From Sandaracinaceae bacterium (GTDB lineage Bacteria; Myxococcota_A; Polyangia; Polyangiales; JAFGIB01): a stretch of DNA of 8,465 nt. This document shows, in pieces, positions 1-7,595 of the stretch. A model generated the notes under the pieces. The model saw nothing but the letters and a program-made list of their open reading frames with translations. It did no database searches and was not told the DNA's origin. The DNA lies in NCBI GenBank assembly GCA_017881145.1, contig JADGRG010000612.1, positions 1-8,465 on the forward strand, read 5' to 3'. The stretch's first letter is position 1. Every line of letters starts with the position of its first letter. The position numbers and the translations under genes were made by a program.

Positions 1-3000
1 GACACCGACCTCGACGCGGCCGTTCGGGAGTTGAGCGCACTCGACGCCGGCACCATCGACCGTGCGATCGAAGAGCTGATCACCAGCGCTGGCAGCGCCA
101 ACGACATCGCCTGGGTCGGGCGCCTCTCGCTCAAGCTCGGGACCGTAGGGCGCTACTGCGAACGCGCGCGCACCGCCGCTGCTTGGAACGACCGCGCACA
201 CGCCATCACGCTCTTGGGCAAGCTCGCCGTCCCCGAGGCGTTGCCTACGCTCGCAGCCGTGCTGCGGGATCCCCACGAGGACCAGGTCGTGCGCGGCAAC
301 GCTGCCGATGCATTGGCCGTGATTCGAGACCCGAGCGCGGTCCCTCTGCTGGTCTCGGAGCTACGTCAGGTCGACGAGCACGCCACGCCTCGGGTCGCTG
401 AGGCCTTGATTCGCTTCGGCAACGTTGCGACGGCGCCGCTGCTCGAGTTGCTCGCTTCCAAGGAACACACGCCGGCGCGAATCTGGGCTGCACGCGTGCT
501 GGCTGCCACGCGCGACACCGCAGCTGTCGAGACACTGCTGCAGGCGCTGCGTGATCGCAACGACCTGATTCGCGCGGCCAGTGCACAGGCGCTCGGTGCG
601 ATGACGGACCAGCGTGCGCTCGGCGCCTTGATGCAGGTGGCGTTGCGCGATCCGGCTCCGCTGGTGCGCGCGGAAGCGGCCCAGGCTGCGGCGCAGACTT
701 CTGCTCCCGAAGCCAGCGACGTGCTGGTGGCAGCGCTGGGCGACCCGGACTACGCGACGCGCCTGCGTGCGCTCGAAGCGTTCGAGAGCATGCGCCTGGC
801 CGACACCTCCGCGCTCGAGAAGGCGCTCGACGACAGCAACGCCGAGGTGCGTCGCAGGGCGGCGCTGGCACTGGAGCGTCTTGGCTACCTCGACCGTCTC
901 GTGGAAGGGTTGGCGGCCGACGATCGTGCGCAGCGAGCGACGGCGTACGCAGTATTGCTGCAGCTGGGTAGGGCAGGCTTGGTGCAAGGCATCGCCGGCC
1001 GGATCCGACATGACTCGATGCAAGTGCGGGTTGCGATCGCCAGGGCTTGCGGGGCACTGCAGGCCAAGAGCGTCGGCGTATCGCTCTTGGGATCGCTTCA
1101 AGATCCGTCCTGGCCGGTGCGGGTCGCAGTGTGCGAGGCAATCGGGGAGCTGCAGCCAAAGGACGGTGAGCACGCCTTGCTCGGCCTCTTGGTGGATCCC
1201 GAGGAGAGCGTGCGCGAGGCCGCCGCCGGAGCGCTCGCAGCTTATGGCGGCGGCTGTGTCGAGCATGGCAGCGCGGCGCTGCGCCTGGCCTACGAGAGCG
1301 GCAGCGTGCCGATCCGTCTGTCGGTGATCGGCCTGGGCGCGAGCTCCAATTCCGGGCTGCTCGATGATCTCCTCGTGGAAGCGCTGCGTGATCCTAGCGA
1401 GGCCGTGCGGTTGCGAGCCGTGGGTGCGCTCTCCACGCGGCCGAATCCGGCGGCGGCCTCCGGGCTCATCGCTGCGCTCACCGACGCATCGATCGAGGTG
1501 CGGACCACCGCCGTGCCTGCACTTGGCGCGCTGGGCACGGCTGAGGCTTTCGAGGCGCTTTTGCGAACGCTTGCCGGGGCGCAGCCGGCCGTACGGGAGC
1601 ATATCGCCGAGGCCTTGTCTGGGCCTGCGAGGCATCATCTGCTCCGCAGTCTCGATGAGCTCGCGAGCTCGGAGGTGCTTGACGTCAGACTCGGCGTAGC
1701 CTGGACTCTGGGCAAGATCGGGGATCCGCTCGGGGTGCCGGTGCTCTGCGCGTTCCTCTCCGACGCCGACGCCAGGTTGCGCGCGAGCGCTGCCGGCGCT
1801 CTGGGCAAGCTATCGGCGCCGGAAGCCGTGCGTGCTCTGTTGCGCGCCATCAACGATCCGGACCCCAAGACGCGCGCCGCCGTCGTCAACGCTCTGGGCA
1901 AATCTGGAGAGGGTACGGATGGCGTGGTCGCAGCGCTCGAGCCGCGCGTCAGGGATCCGGACGCGTTCGTTCGCAACCGCGCCGCGATCGCACTGGCCAG
2001 AGTCGCAGGCGCCGAGGTTGCAGCGCTCGCGAGCTCGCCCGAGCTTGCACACCTCATCGATCCTGCCGCGCTGGTGATCATGCACGGGCTGGTCGGCACC
2101 GCGGATAGCGTTGCGCTGGCGCTCCGAGCCCTCGGGGACAGCGCCCAGCTGCCAGCCATCCAGAGGTTCTTCGATCGCGAGGACGCAGCCGTCTGCAGCG
2201 CGTTTCTCGCCAACTTGAAGCTCTTGGATCCGCGCGCGCCCAGCTTGAGCACGCGGCTCGACCCAGCGGCGCTGGCCCTGCAATACGAGCGGCTGCTGAC
2301 ATCGAGCCAAGACGCGAACGCGCGTCGAGCAGCGGTCGAGGCGCTTTCCGGTTCGCTGGGCGACGCGCAGATCGTGGTGTTTGCCGGAGCCTTGAGCGCC
2401 GACCCCGACGACACCGTGCGTCTGCGCTGCGCGTCTGCGCTGGCGCGCGTCCCTGACAACGCCTTGGCACGCACGGCGCTGACGCGAGCCGCCAGTGATC
2501 CCAACCCACAGGTGGCCGTGGCAGCCGTCGAGGGTTTACGGACGCAGCGCCATCCGGAGGTCGACGCTGCGCTCTTTCGCAGACTCGGTGCCGGATCGGG
2601 CCTGGTCAATCAAGCCATCGAAGCGACGCTCGCCGAAATCTACCGAGACGACCTCGCGGCCTTTCTGGATCGTGTCATGGGCACCGATCGGCCAGCAGCT
2701 CTGGTGGCGGCGATGCGCGTGCTGGAACGAATCGGCAGCCCCAGCGCCAGCCCGCTCTTGGCGTTCATGCTGGAGTCGAGCGATCCAGACGTGCGCGCCG
2801 CGGCAGCGCGTGCCAGCGCCAAGGCCGACGGGCCTGGCGCGATGCGGCGCATCGGCAAGCTGCTCGACGACCCACACGAGACCGTGCGCATTGCGGCGCT
2901 GGAGGTCATCGCGGGTGAAGGTCCAGATGCCGTGGTGCGCCTGGCCTCTGCGCGCACCGACCCTTCGGTCGCGGTGCGCTCTCGCCTCTGCCACCTGCTC

Positions 3001-3471
3001 GAGGCGTTTCCCACTCTGGCGGCACAAAAGGTGATCGACGCCTTGCTCGACGACGCGGCTCCCCGCGTCAAGGCCTCCGCGTTGGTTACCTTGCTGAGCT
3101 TCGGTGAGCTCGACAGTCTGCGGCGTTTCGCCAATCACTACACCCAAGCCGATGCAGAGGTCATGGCCGAGGTGCAGGCCGATCAGCGCGCGGCAACCGT
3201 GACGCGCAACCTGGGCAAGCTGCTAGCGACGGGAGGTGACGGCGCTCTGCGCGAGCTCGCAGTGAGGGCCATTGGCGCCCTGGCGAGCGAGGGCTACGAA
3301 GGGCTTCTGGTGCCCGTGCTGCGCGACCCGCGTGCGGCGGTGCGCATGGCCGCGGCGCGTGCTCTAGCCTCGTCGGATCGTCCCGAGATAAGGGAGCGCA
3401 TCCGTGAGCTCCGCGACGATCCCGAGCTCGTCGTGCGCGAGGCCGTGAGGCAGGCGCTTCAGCGCATGTGA
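1..3471 (+). CDS. Large HEAT-repeat (PBS-lyase-like) protein, 5' partial
   Basis: The frame is open from the first base, so the true start probably lies left of the window. The first in-window start candidate is TTG at 31, but its GGAG sits directly against it with no spacing, so I do not favour it. The visible 1156 residues are almost entirely tandem helical repeats of about 30 residues. Each carries the HEAT/PBS-lyase signature D-P-x-x-x-V-R-x-x-A-A-x-A-L-x-x-L, for example DPSEAVRLRAVGALS, DASIEVRTTAVPALGALG and DPDAFVRNRAAIALARV. I count more than 20 copies. They are less regular around residues 680-770 and resume to the last residues (DPELVVREAVRQALQRM). Such alpha-solenoids are protein-interaction scaffolds. 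I see no catalytic domain, signal peptide or membrane segment in the visible part, so the partner and role are unknown. An N-terminal effector domain could lie outside the window. purU follows after 28 bases, so co-transcription is possible. Confidence 0.9.
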   Translation, partial: DTDLDAAVRELSALDAGTIDRAIEELITSAGSANDIAWVGRLSLKLGTVGRYCERARTAAAWNDRAHAITLLGKLAVPEALPTLAAVLRDPHEDQVVRGNAADALAVIRDPSAVPLLVSELRQVDEHATPRVAEALIRFGNVATAPLLELLASKEHTPARIWAARVLAATRDTAAVETLLQALRDRNDLIRAASAQALGAMTDQRALGALMQVALRDPAPLVRAEAAQAAAQTSAPEASDVLVAALGDPDYATRLRALEAFESMRLADTSALEKALDDSNAEVRRRAALALERLGYLDRLVEGLAADDRAQRATAYAVLLQLGRAGLVQGIAGRIRHDSMQVRVAIARACGALQAKSVGVSLLGSLQDPSWPVRVAVCEAIGELQPKDGEHALLGLLVDPEESVREAAAGALAAYGGGCVEHGSAALRLAYESGSVPIRLSVIGLGASSNSGLLDDLLVEALRDPSEAVRLRAVGALSTRPNPAAASGLIAALTDASIEVRTTAVPALGALGTAEAFEALLRTLAGAQPAVREHIAEALSGPARHHLLRSLDELASSEVLDVRLGVAWTLGKIGDPLGVPVLCAFLSDADARLRASAAGALGKLSAPEAVRALLRAINDPDPKTRAAVVNALGKSGEGTDGVVAALEPRVRDPDAFVRNRAAIALARVAGAEVAALASSPELAHLIDPAALVIMHGLVGTADSVALALRALGDSAQLPAIQRFFDREDAAVCSAFLANLKLLDPRAPSLSTRLDPAALALQYERLLTSSQDANARRAAVEALSGSLGDAQIVVFAGALSADPDDTVRLRCASALARVPDNALARTALTRAASDPNPQVAVAAVEGLRTQRHPEVDAALFRRLGAGSGLVNQAIEATLAEIYRDDLAAFLDRVMGTDRPAALVAAMRVLERIGSPSASPLLAFMLESSDPDVRAAAARASAKADGPGAMRRIGKLLDDPHETVRIAALEVIAGEGPDAVVRLASARTDPSVAVRSRLCHLLEAFPTLAAQKVIDALLDDAAPRVKASALVTLLSFGELDSLRRFANHYTQADAEVMAEVQADQRAATVTRNLGKLLATGGDGALRELAVRAIGALASEGYEGLLVPVLRDPRAAVRMAAARALASSDRPEIRERIRELRDDPELVVREAVRQALQRM

Positions 3472-3480
3472 CTCGGCTTC

Positions 3481-3489
3481 TGCTAGAGT
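3481..3489 (+). promoter_or_regulatory. Possible extended -10 element for purU (near-leaderless)
   Basis: The gap between the HEAT gene and purU contains TGCTAGAGT, which matches the extended -10 pattern TG-N-TANNNT. Transcription from it would begin only a few bases before the purU ATG at 3500, giving a leaderless or very short leader. That would fit the absence of a convincing Shine-Dalgarno sequence there. No good -35 hexamer is visible 16-18 bases upstream, so this is tentative. Read-through from the HEAT gene is the alternative. Confidence 0.3.
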
Positions 3490-3499
3490 TCGCACCCGT

Positions 3500-4366
3500 A
3501 TGACCACGCCGACACCAGAGCAGACCGCGACCATCCTCGTGTCGTGTCCCGACCGCCGCGGGCTGGTGGCTGCGCTCGCGCAGCTTCTCTACGGACACGG
3601 CATCAATATTCTCGACGCCGACCAGCACACCGATTCGCTGGCGAACAAGTTCTTTCAGCGCATCCGCATGGACCTGCGTGAGATGCACGCCGATCGCATC
3701 AGCCTGGAGCGTGCCATCGCCGAGGTGGCCGAGCGCTTCGAGATGCGCTTCCGGATTTCCTACGGCAGCCATCGCAAGCGGGTGGCTGTGCTGGTGTCCA
3801 AGTACGATCACTGTCTGCACGACTTGGTGCTGCGGCAGCGTGCCGGGGAGCTCGCGTGCGACTTGCCGATCATCGTCAGCAACCACGCGGACCTCGAGCC
3901 GGTCGCGCGCAGCTACGGGATCACCTTCCATCATTTCCCGGTGACGGCACAGACCAAGCAGGAACAAGAACAGAGGATGTTCGAGCTCTTCGAGCGCGAG
4001 CGCATCGATCTGGTCGTGCTGGCTCGCTACATGCAGATCGTCTCCGCGGAATTCTGCGAGCGCTACGCGGAGCGCGCCGTCAACATCCACCACTCGTTTT
4101 TGCCGGCGTTCGTGGGCGGCAAGCCCTACCATCCGGCGCACCAACGTGGTGTGAAGGTGGTTGGCGCGACCGCCCACTACGTCACCCACAATCTCGATCA
4201 GGGGCCGATCATCGAGCAGGACGTGATGCGTGTCTCGCACCGCGATTCGGTCGACGACCTGGTGCGCAAGGGGAGGGATCTCGAACGCATGGTGCTCTCA
4301 CGTGCGGTGCGCCATCACCTCGAGGACCGGGTGCTGGTGGCAGACAACAAGACGGTCGTGTTTTGA
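3500..4366 (+). CDS. purU: Formyltetrahydrofolate deformylase PurU
   Basis: Cytoplasmic enzyme that hydrolyses 10-formyltetrahydrofolate to formate and tetrahydrofolate, balancing the one-carbon pool and, in E. coli, supplying formate for PurT. The 288-residue length is normal for the family. An N-terminal ACT domain spans about residues 10-85 (ILVSCPDRRGLVAALAQLL, then GINILDADQHTD). It is followed by the formyltransferase-fold domain from about 92 to the end. Diagnostic blocks are SNHADLEPVA, VVLARYMQIVSAEF, NIHHSFLPAFVGGKPY and GATAHYVTHNLDQGPII. By comparison with GAR transformylase, the catalytic triad corresponds to N195, H197 and D233, all present. Start: ATG at 3500, with no strong Shine-Dalgarno sequence but the correct N-terminus for the family. 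The upstream HEAT gene ends 28 bases before; the downstream helicase frame could begin at a TTG overlapping this stop codon (TTGA), although a later start is favoured. No purine synthesis neighbour is visible. Confidence 0.97.
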   Translation: MTTPTPEQTATILVSCPDRRGLVAALAQLLYGHGINILDADQHTDSLANKFFQRIRMDLREMHADRISLERAIAEVAERFEMRFRISYGSHRKRVAVLVSKYDHCLHDLVLRQRAGELACDLPIIVSNHADLEPVARSYGITFHHFPVTAQTKQEQEQRMFELFERERIDLVVLARYMQIVSAEFCERYAERAVNIHHSFLPAFVGGKPYHPAHQRGVKVVGATAHYVTHNLDQGPIIEQDVMRVSHRDSVDDLVRKGRDLERMVLSRAVRHHLEDRVLVADNKTVVF

Positions 4367-4367
4367 C

Positions 4368-4445
4368 TAGTCACATACCCGCCGAGCAGCCTGCGGCTCT
4401 CGGCGGTAGTGACATACCCGCCGAGCAGCCTGCGGCTCTCGGCGC
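4368..4445. repeat. Two tandem 39-bp hairpin repeats (REP-like)
   Basis: Two units, 4368-4406 and 4407-4445, differ at only two bases (the 5th and the last). Each contains an imperfect palindrome: a CGCCGAG arm, one bulged C, AGCC, the loop TGC, GGCT, and a CTCGGCG arm. This gives an 11-12 bp stem with a one-base bulge. The stem is 4379-4406 in unit 1 and 4419-4444 in unit 2. The units begin immediately after the purU stop. No T-tract follows either stem, so they are not classical intrinsic terminators. They could still attenuate transcription, stabilise the purU mRNA 3' end, or be a dispersed REP-type element. Confidence 0.85.
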
Positions 4446-4455
4446 AGCGAGCCCC

Positions 4456-7011
4456 GTGTTGCGCGCGCCCCGAGTCGCCGAGCTCTGGGCGTGCATGCCG
4501 CCTGCGGATGCTTGTACCGACGACGCGATCCTGGATGCGTTTCTCGGCTTCGTGCAGGCGCGCGGGCTCTCGCTCTATCCGGCGCAGGAAGAAGCCATCC
4601 TGGAGCTGATGGCCGGCAAGCACGTGGTGCTAAACACGCCGACTGGCTCCGGCAAGTCGCTGGTCGCGACGGCGTTGCTCTTTCGCGCGCTCTGCCGCGG
4701 TGAGCGAGCTTTCTACACCTTCCCCATCAAGGCTCTGGCGAGTGAGAAGTTCTTCGAGCTTTGTGAGCTCTTCGGCGCCGAGCACGTCGGCATGCTTACA
4801 GGCGACGCGAGCATCAACCGCGACGCCAACGTGATCTGCGCGACCGCCGAGATCCTGGCGAACTTCGCGCTCTGCGACGGCGAGGCGGCTCCGATCGAGT
4901 GCGTGGTCATGGATGAGTTCCACTACTACGGCGATGCAGAGCGGGGCATTGCCTGGCAGATCCCGCTGCTCACGCTGCGCCATGCACACTTTCTGTTGAT
5001 GAGCGCCACGCTCGGCGACGTCGAGGTCATCACCGAGAGCCTAAAGGCGCGTACCGGCAAAGAGGTCGCCGTGGTGCGCTCCACCCAGCGCCCTGTGCCG
5101 CTCGACTACATCTACCGCGAAACGCCCCTGCACGAGACGGTGCGCGACCTGGCTGCGACAGCGCGTGCACCCGTCTACGTGGTGAGCTTCACGCAGCGCG
5201 AGTGTGCAGAGCTGGCGCAAGGACTGACCAGCTTCGACCTCTGCGAAAAGTTGCAGAAGGAAGCCATCGTTCGTGAGCTACAAGGTTTTCGCTTCGACAG
5301 CCCCTACGGCACCGACATCAAACGTTTCTTGCGCCACGCCATCGGCATCCATCACGCAGGACTCTTGCCGAAGTATCGCCGTTTGATCGAACGGCTGGCG
5401 CAACAGGGGTTGCTCACCGTGATCTGCGGCACCGACACTTTGGGCGTGGGTGTCAACGTTCCGATCCGCACGGTCTGCTTCACCAAGCTCTGTAAGTTCG
5501 ATGGTCAGGACGTGAAGCGCCTCTCGGTGCGCGAGTTCAAGCAGATCGCCGGACGAGCGGGCCGCAAGGGCTACGATGAGCAGGGCACGGTGGTGTGTCA
5601 GGCCCCTGAGCACGTGATCGAAAACAAGGTGATCGACGCTAAGGTCGCCAAGAGCCCGGACCGCAAGAACAAGATCGTGCGTAAGAAGCCGCCGGAGCGC
5701 GGCTACGTGCACTGGGACGACGCGACCTTCCGGCAGCTGATCGAACGGCCGCCCGAGCCGCTGGTCTCGCAGTTCAAGGTCAACCACAGCATGCTGCTGC
5801 AACTCCTGCGCAGTCACCTTTCGACGCGGCATGGTGGTTACGGCGCGCTGCTCGCGTTGATCGCTGCCTGCCACGAACGACCGGTGATCAAGGCGCGGCT
5901 CAGGCGCGAGAGCAAAGAGCTCTTCATGTCACTGCGCCAAGCAGCGGTGATCGAAGTCTGGCCGAGAGTGGATCGGCGCGGCTGCGACGTGCGTGTCAGC
6001 GAGACCCTGCAGCACGACTTCTCCCTGCACCAGTCGCTCTCGCTCTACCTGGTCGAGACGTTGCCGCTGGTCGCAACCGAGTCGACCAGCTACTCGCTCG
6101 ACGTGGTGAGCCTGGTGGAGTCGATCCTGGAACACCCGCGCGTCGTGCTCTTCGCGCAGGAGCGGCGCATCAAGGACGAGCTGGTGGCGAAGCTCAAGGC
6201 GCAGGGTGTTGAATACGAAGAGCGCATGGCAGAGCTCGAAAAAGCCACCTATCCGAAGCCGAACGCCGACTTCATCTATGGCACGTTCAACGCTTACTCT
6301 CGCAAGCATCCCTGGCTGGGGGAGGACAACATCCGCCCCAAGTCCGTGGTGCGGGAGATGTATGAGAGCTATGCGTCGTTCTCCGAGTACGTGAAGCGCT
6401 ATGGGCTCGCGGGCGCGGAAGGTGTGCTCCTGCGCTACGTCAGCCAAGCCTACAAGACGCTGGTTCAAACGGTGCCGGCGACCTTCTACACGGAAGAAGT
6501 GACCGACGTGGTTTCGTATCTGCGCGCAACGCTGCAGCGCGTGGACTCGAGCTTGGTGCAGGAGTGGGAAGGCATGCTGGCTGGCAACGCGGCTCCGAGC
6601 GAGGACCCACAGGCGCGCGCCGTTGCTTACGACCTGGCCCACGACCCGAAGGCACTGCGTGCGCGTATTCGCGCGGACTTGCATCTCCTGGTCAAGGCGC
6701 TCGCCGAGCGCGACTACGAGGAAGCGGAGAGCCTGGTGCGCCAGAACCCCGATGCGCCCTGGACCAAAGAGCGCTTCGAGCAGGCGCTTTCGCCTTACTA
6801 CGCCGAGCATGAGCGGATCGTCTTCGATCACGCAGCGCGGCTCTCGGACAAGACACTGATCGAGGAGCAGGCCACGCGATTCTATCGAACGGATCAACTG
6901 CTGGTCGATCCGGATGGCGATGCGACCTGGTACTTGCGGGCCGAGGTCGACCTGCGCGCCGGGACTCCCAAAGATGAGCCGCTCTTGCGACTGCTCGAGA
7001 TCGGCTCCTGA
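4456..7011 (+). CDS. DEAD/DEAH-box helicase, Ski2-like, with C-terminal DUF3516 region
   Basis: Superfamily 2 ATP-dependent helicase, expected to act on RNA in the cytoplasm. Counting from GTG 4456 (851 aa), visible motifs are: Q-motif-like LYPAQEEAI; Walker A TPTGSGKS with K67; motif II DEFHYY beginning at D153; motif III SATLG near S183; IGIHHAGLLPKYRRLIERL; TDTLGVGVNVP; and motif VI QIAGRAGRKG from Q363. This order and spacing is that of the Ski2/Mtr4-like group. The block APEHVIEN, then KKPPERGYVHWDDATF and PPEPLVSQF, followed by a long C-terminal region to the end, is typical of DUF3516 helicases in Actinobacteria and Myxococcota. Start is uncertain. TTG 4363 overlaps the purU stop but would translate the tandem hairpins. 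ATG 4495 would cut the AELW-x-x-MPP segment that I believe aligns with homologues. GTG 4456 keeps that segment and leaves the repeats intergenic. Total length of about 840-850 aa matches the family. Substrate is unknown. Confidence 0.93.
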   Translation: MLRAPRVAELWACMPPADACTDDAILDAFLGFVQARGLSLYPAQEEAILELMAGKHVVLNTPTGSGKSLVATALLFRALCRGERAFYTFPIKALASEKFFELCELFGAEHVGMLTGDASINRDANVICATAEILANFALCDGEAAPIECVVMDEFHYYGDAERGIAWQIPLLTLRHAHFLLMSATLGDVEVITESLKARTGKEVAVVRSTQRPVPLDYIYRETPLHETVRDLAATARAPVYVVSFTQRECAELAQGLTSFDLCEKLQKEAIVRELQGFRFDSPYGTDIKRFLRHAIGIHHAGLLPKYRRLIERLAQQGLLTVICGTDTLGVGVNVPIRTVCFTKLCKFDGQDVKRLSVREFKQIAGRAGRKGYDEQGTVVCQAPEHVIENKVIDAKVAKSPDRKNKIVRKKPPERGYVHWDDATFRQLIERPPEPLVSQFKVNHSMLLQLLRSHLSTRHGGYGALLALIAACHERPVIKARLRRESKELFMSLRQAAVIEVWPRVDRRGCDVRVSETLQHDFSLHQSLSLYLVETLPLVATESTSYSLDVVSLVESILEHPRVVLFAQERRIKDELVAKLKAQGVEYEERMAELEKATYPKPNADFIYGTFNAYSRKHPWLGEDNIRPKSVVREMYESYASFSEYVKRYGLAGAEGVLLRYVSQAYKTLVQTVPATFYTEEVTDVVSYLRATLQRVDSSLVQEWEGMLAGNAAPSEDPQARAVAYDLAHDPKALRARIRADLHLLVKALAERDYEEAESLVRQNPDAPWTKERFEQALSPYYAEHERIVFDHAARLSDKTLIEEQATRFYRTDQLLVDPDGDATWYLRAEVDLRAGTPKDEPLLRLLEIGS

Positions 7012-7044
7012 ACGCTGCTTGTCGGGATGCAGGCGGTGCGTTCG

Positions 7045-7206
7045 TCAGAGCGTCGTCAGCACGCGCTTGCCGCGCGCCGCAGCTTCGTTGATTTCGGGCT
7101 TGGTGAGAATTGGCCAGTAGACGACGCCGAAGATGGCGTAGCCGAACTGGTGCAAGCCGCGAGCGCTGCTGCACAAACCGCTAGCCCGGCACGCGCGACT
7201 CGGCAT
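7045..7206 (-). CDS. Small minus-strand ORF, possible C-terminal remnant of a membrane protein
   Basis: A 53-codon frame convergent with the helicase, ending 34 bases from its stop. The second half reads FGYAIFGVVYWPILTKPEIN followed by EAAARGKRVLTTL. This is a natural-looking hydrophobic stretch then an amphipathic tail, and about 27 of the last 31 sense codons end in G or C, as expected of genuine coding DNA here. The first 20 residues (MPSRACRASGLC onward) look non-native, and the ATG at 7206 has no clear Shine-Dalgarno sequence. A different minus-strand frame just upstream (from ATG 7262) begins MLSLANDSLAEKVRAV, so a frameshifted or truncated gene is plausible. I do not recognise the family. 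The overlapping 91-codon plus-strand frame (7027-7302) has weaker codon bias and I take it as the shadow. Confidence 0.3.
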   Translation of the reverse strand: MPSRACRASGLCSSARGLHQFGYAIFGVVYWPILTKPEINEAAARGKRVLTTL

Positions 7207-7351
7207 GCGACCCGGACCGCGCGCACTTTCTCGGCTAAAGAGTCGTTAGCAAGACTCAGCATCGCTGCGCCTCCGCCATGGACTCGGGCACCGGTCTGCT
7301 AGTCAGTTCGGACCGCCTGGGTTAAGCATGATTCGGTTAGTTTTAGGGTTA

Positions 7352-7381
7352 GCATCTTATATCTTGAAGGTTGTAAGATGC
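7352..7381 (+). promoter_or_regulatory. Hairpin that could occlude an ATG and its Shine-Dalgarno sequence
   Basis: Arms GCATCTTA (7352-7359) and TAAGATGC (7374-7381) are perfect 8-base complements around a 14-base loop. The loop holds GAAGG (7366-7370), seven bases before the ATG at 7378, and the ATG itself is in the 3' arm. If transcribed, the stem would hide the start codon of the short ORF that follows. Confidence 0.35.
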
Positions 7382-7560
7382 ATCGAACGGCTGAGTTCTG
7401 GGAGTCGGCGTCGCGCAGCGCACGGCTGACTGGCAGCTTCGAGGCTGCAGCCACGCTCGGCCCAGCTGCATCGCAGCTGTGGATCGAAGCAAGCCGTATC
7501 GCAGCTCTCGATGACGAGCAGAGTGACGTAACGTCATGGCCCATGCAGGTCGTGCGTTGA
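7378..7560 (+). CDS. Hypothetical 60-residue protein (tentative)
   Basis: A 60-codon ORF from ATG 7378 to TGA. The start has GAAGG seven bases upstream and follows an AT-rich stretch containing a weak -10-like TATATC (7358-7363), so initiation is plausible. The product is soluble and Ala/Ser-rich (MHRTAEFWESASRSARLTGS and so on), with no signal peptide, membrane segment or motif that I recognise. Third-position G/C preference is only moderate, weaker than in purU or the helicase, and two minus-strand frames also span the region, so it may be a chance ORF. A 13-base palindrome falls inside its last third. It has no functional link to neighbours that I can see. Confidence 0.25.
   Translation: MHRTAEFWESASRSARLTGSFEAAATLGPAASQLWIEASRIAALDDEQSDVTSWPMQVVR
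7524..7545. promoter_or_regulatory. Two overlapping palindromes, operator-like
   Basis: TGACGT-A-ACGTCA (7524-7536) is a perfect 6+1+6 palindrome. CATGG-C-CCATG (7535-7545) is a perfect 5+1+5 palindrome overlapping it by two bases. Such compact dyads are typical of dimeric regulator binding sites. They lie about 180 bases upstream of the lipoprotein start. No known regulator is assigned. Confidence 0.3.
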
Positions 7561-7595
7561 ACCGCTGTAGTCTTGCATAGACACAAATCCTCCCT

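Noticed and set aside
361..1638. Long minus-strand ORFs antisense to the HEAT gene (361-1638, 245-1159, 1635-2609 and others)
   Set aside because: GC-rich coding DNA leaves antisense frames open by chance. Their products are Arg/Ala/Ser-rich without motifs, whereas the + frame is a continuous HEAT array.
3161..4240. Minus-strand ORF antisense to purU (359 aa)
   Set aside because: purU on the + strand has every family motif. The antisense product is His/Arg-rich and unrecognisable.
3856..4362. Extension of the helicase frame backward to an in-frame start at 3856 inside purU
   Set aside because: The segment overlaps the catalytic domain of purU and reads as low-complexity Arg/Gly-rich shadow sequence. 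Recognisable helicase sequence begins only after about 4470.
4912..4926. DEFH in place of DEAD/DEAH in helicase motif II as a novelty
   Set aside because: The two essential acidic residues are kept, and as far as I recall a DEFHYY/DEFHFY form is normal for DUF3516 helicases.
5929..6897. Minus-strand ORF antisense to the helicase C-terminal region (322 aa)
   Set aside because: The + strand continues a normal-length DUF3516 helicase. The antisense frame is a codon-bias shadow.
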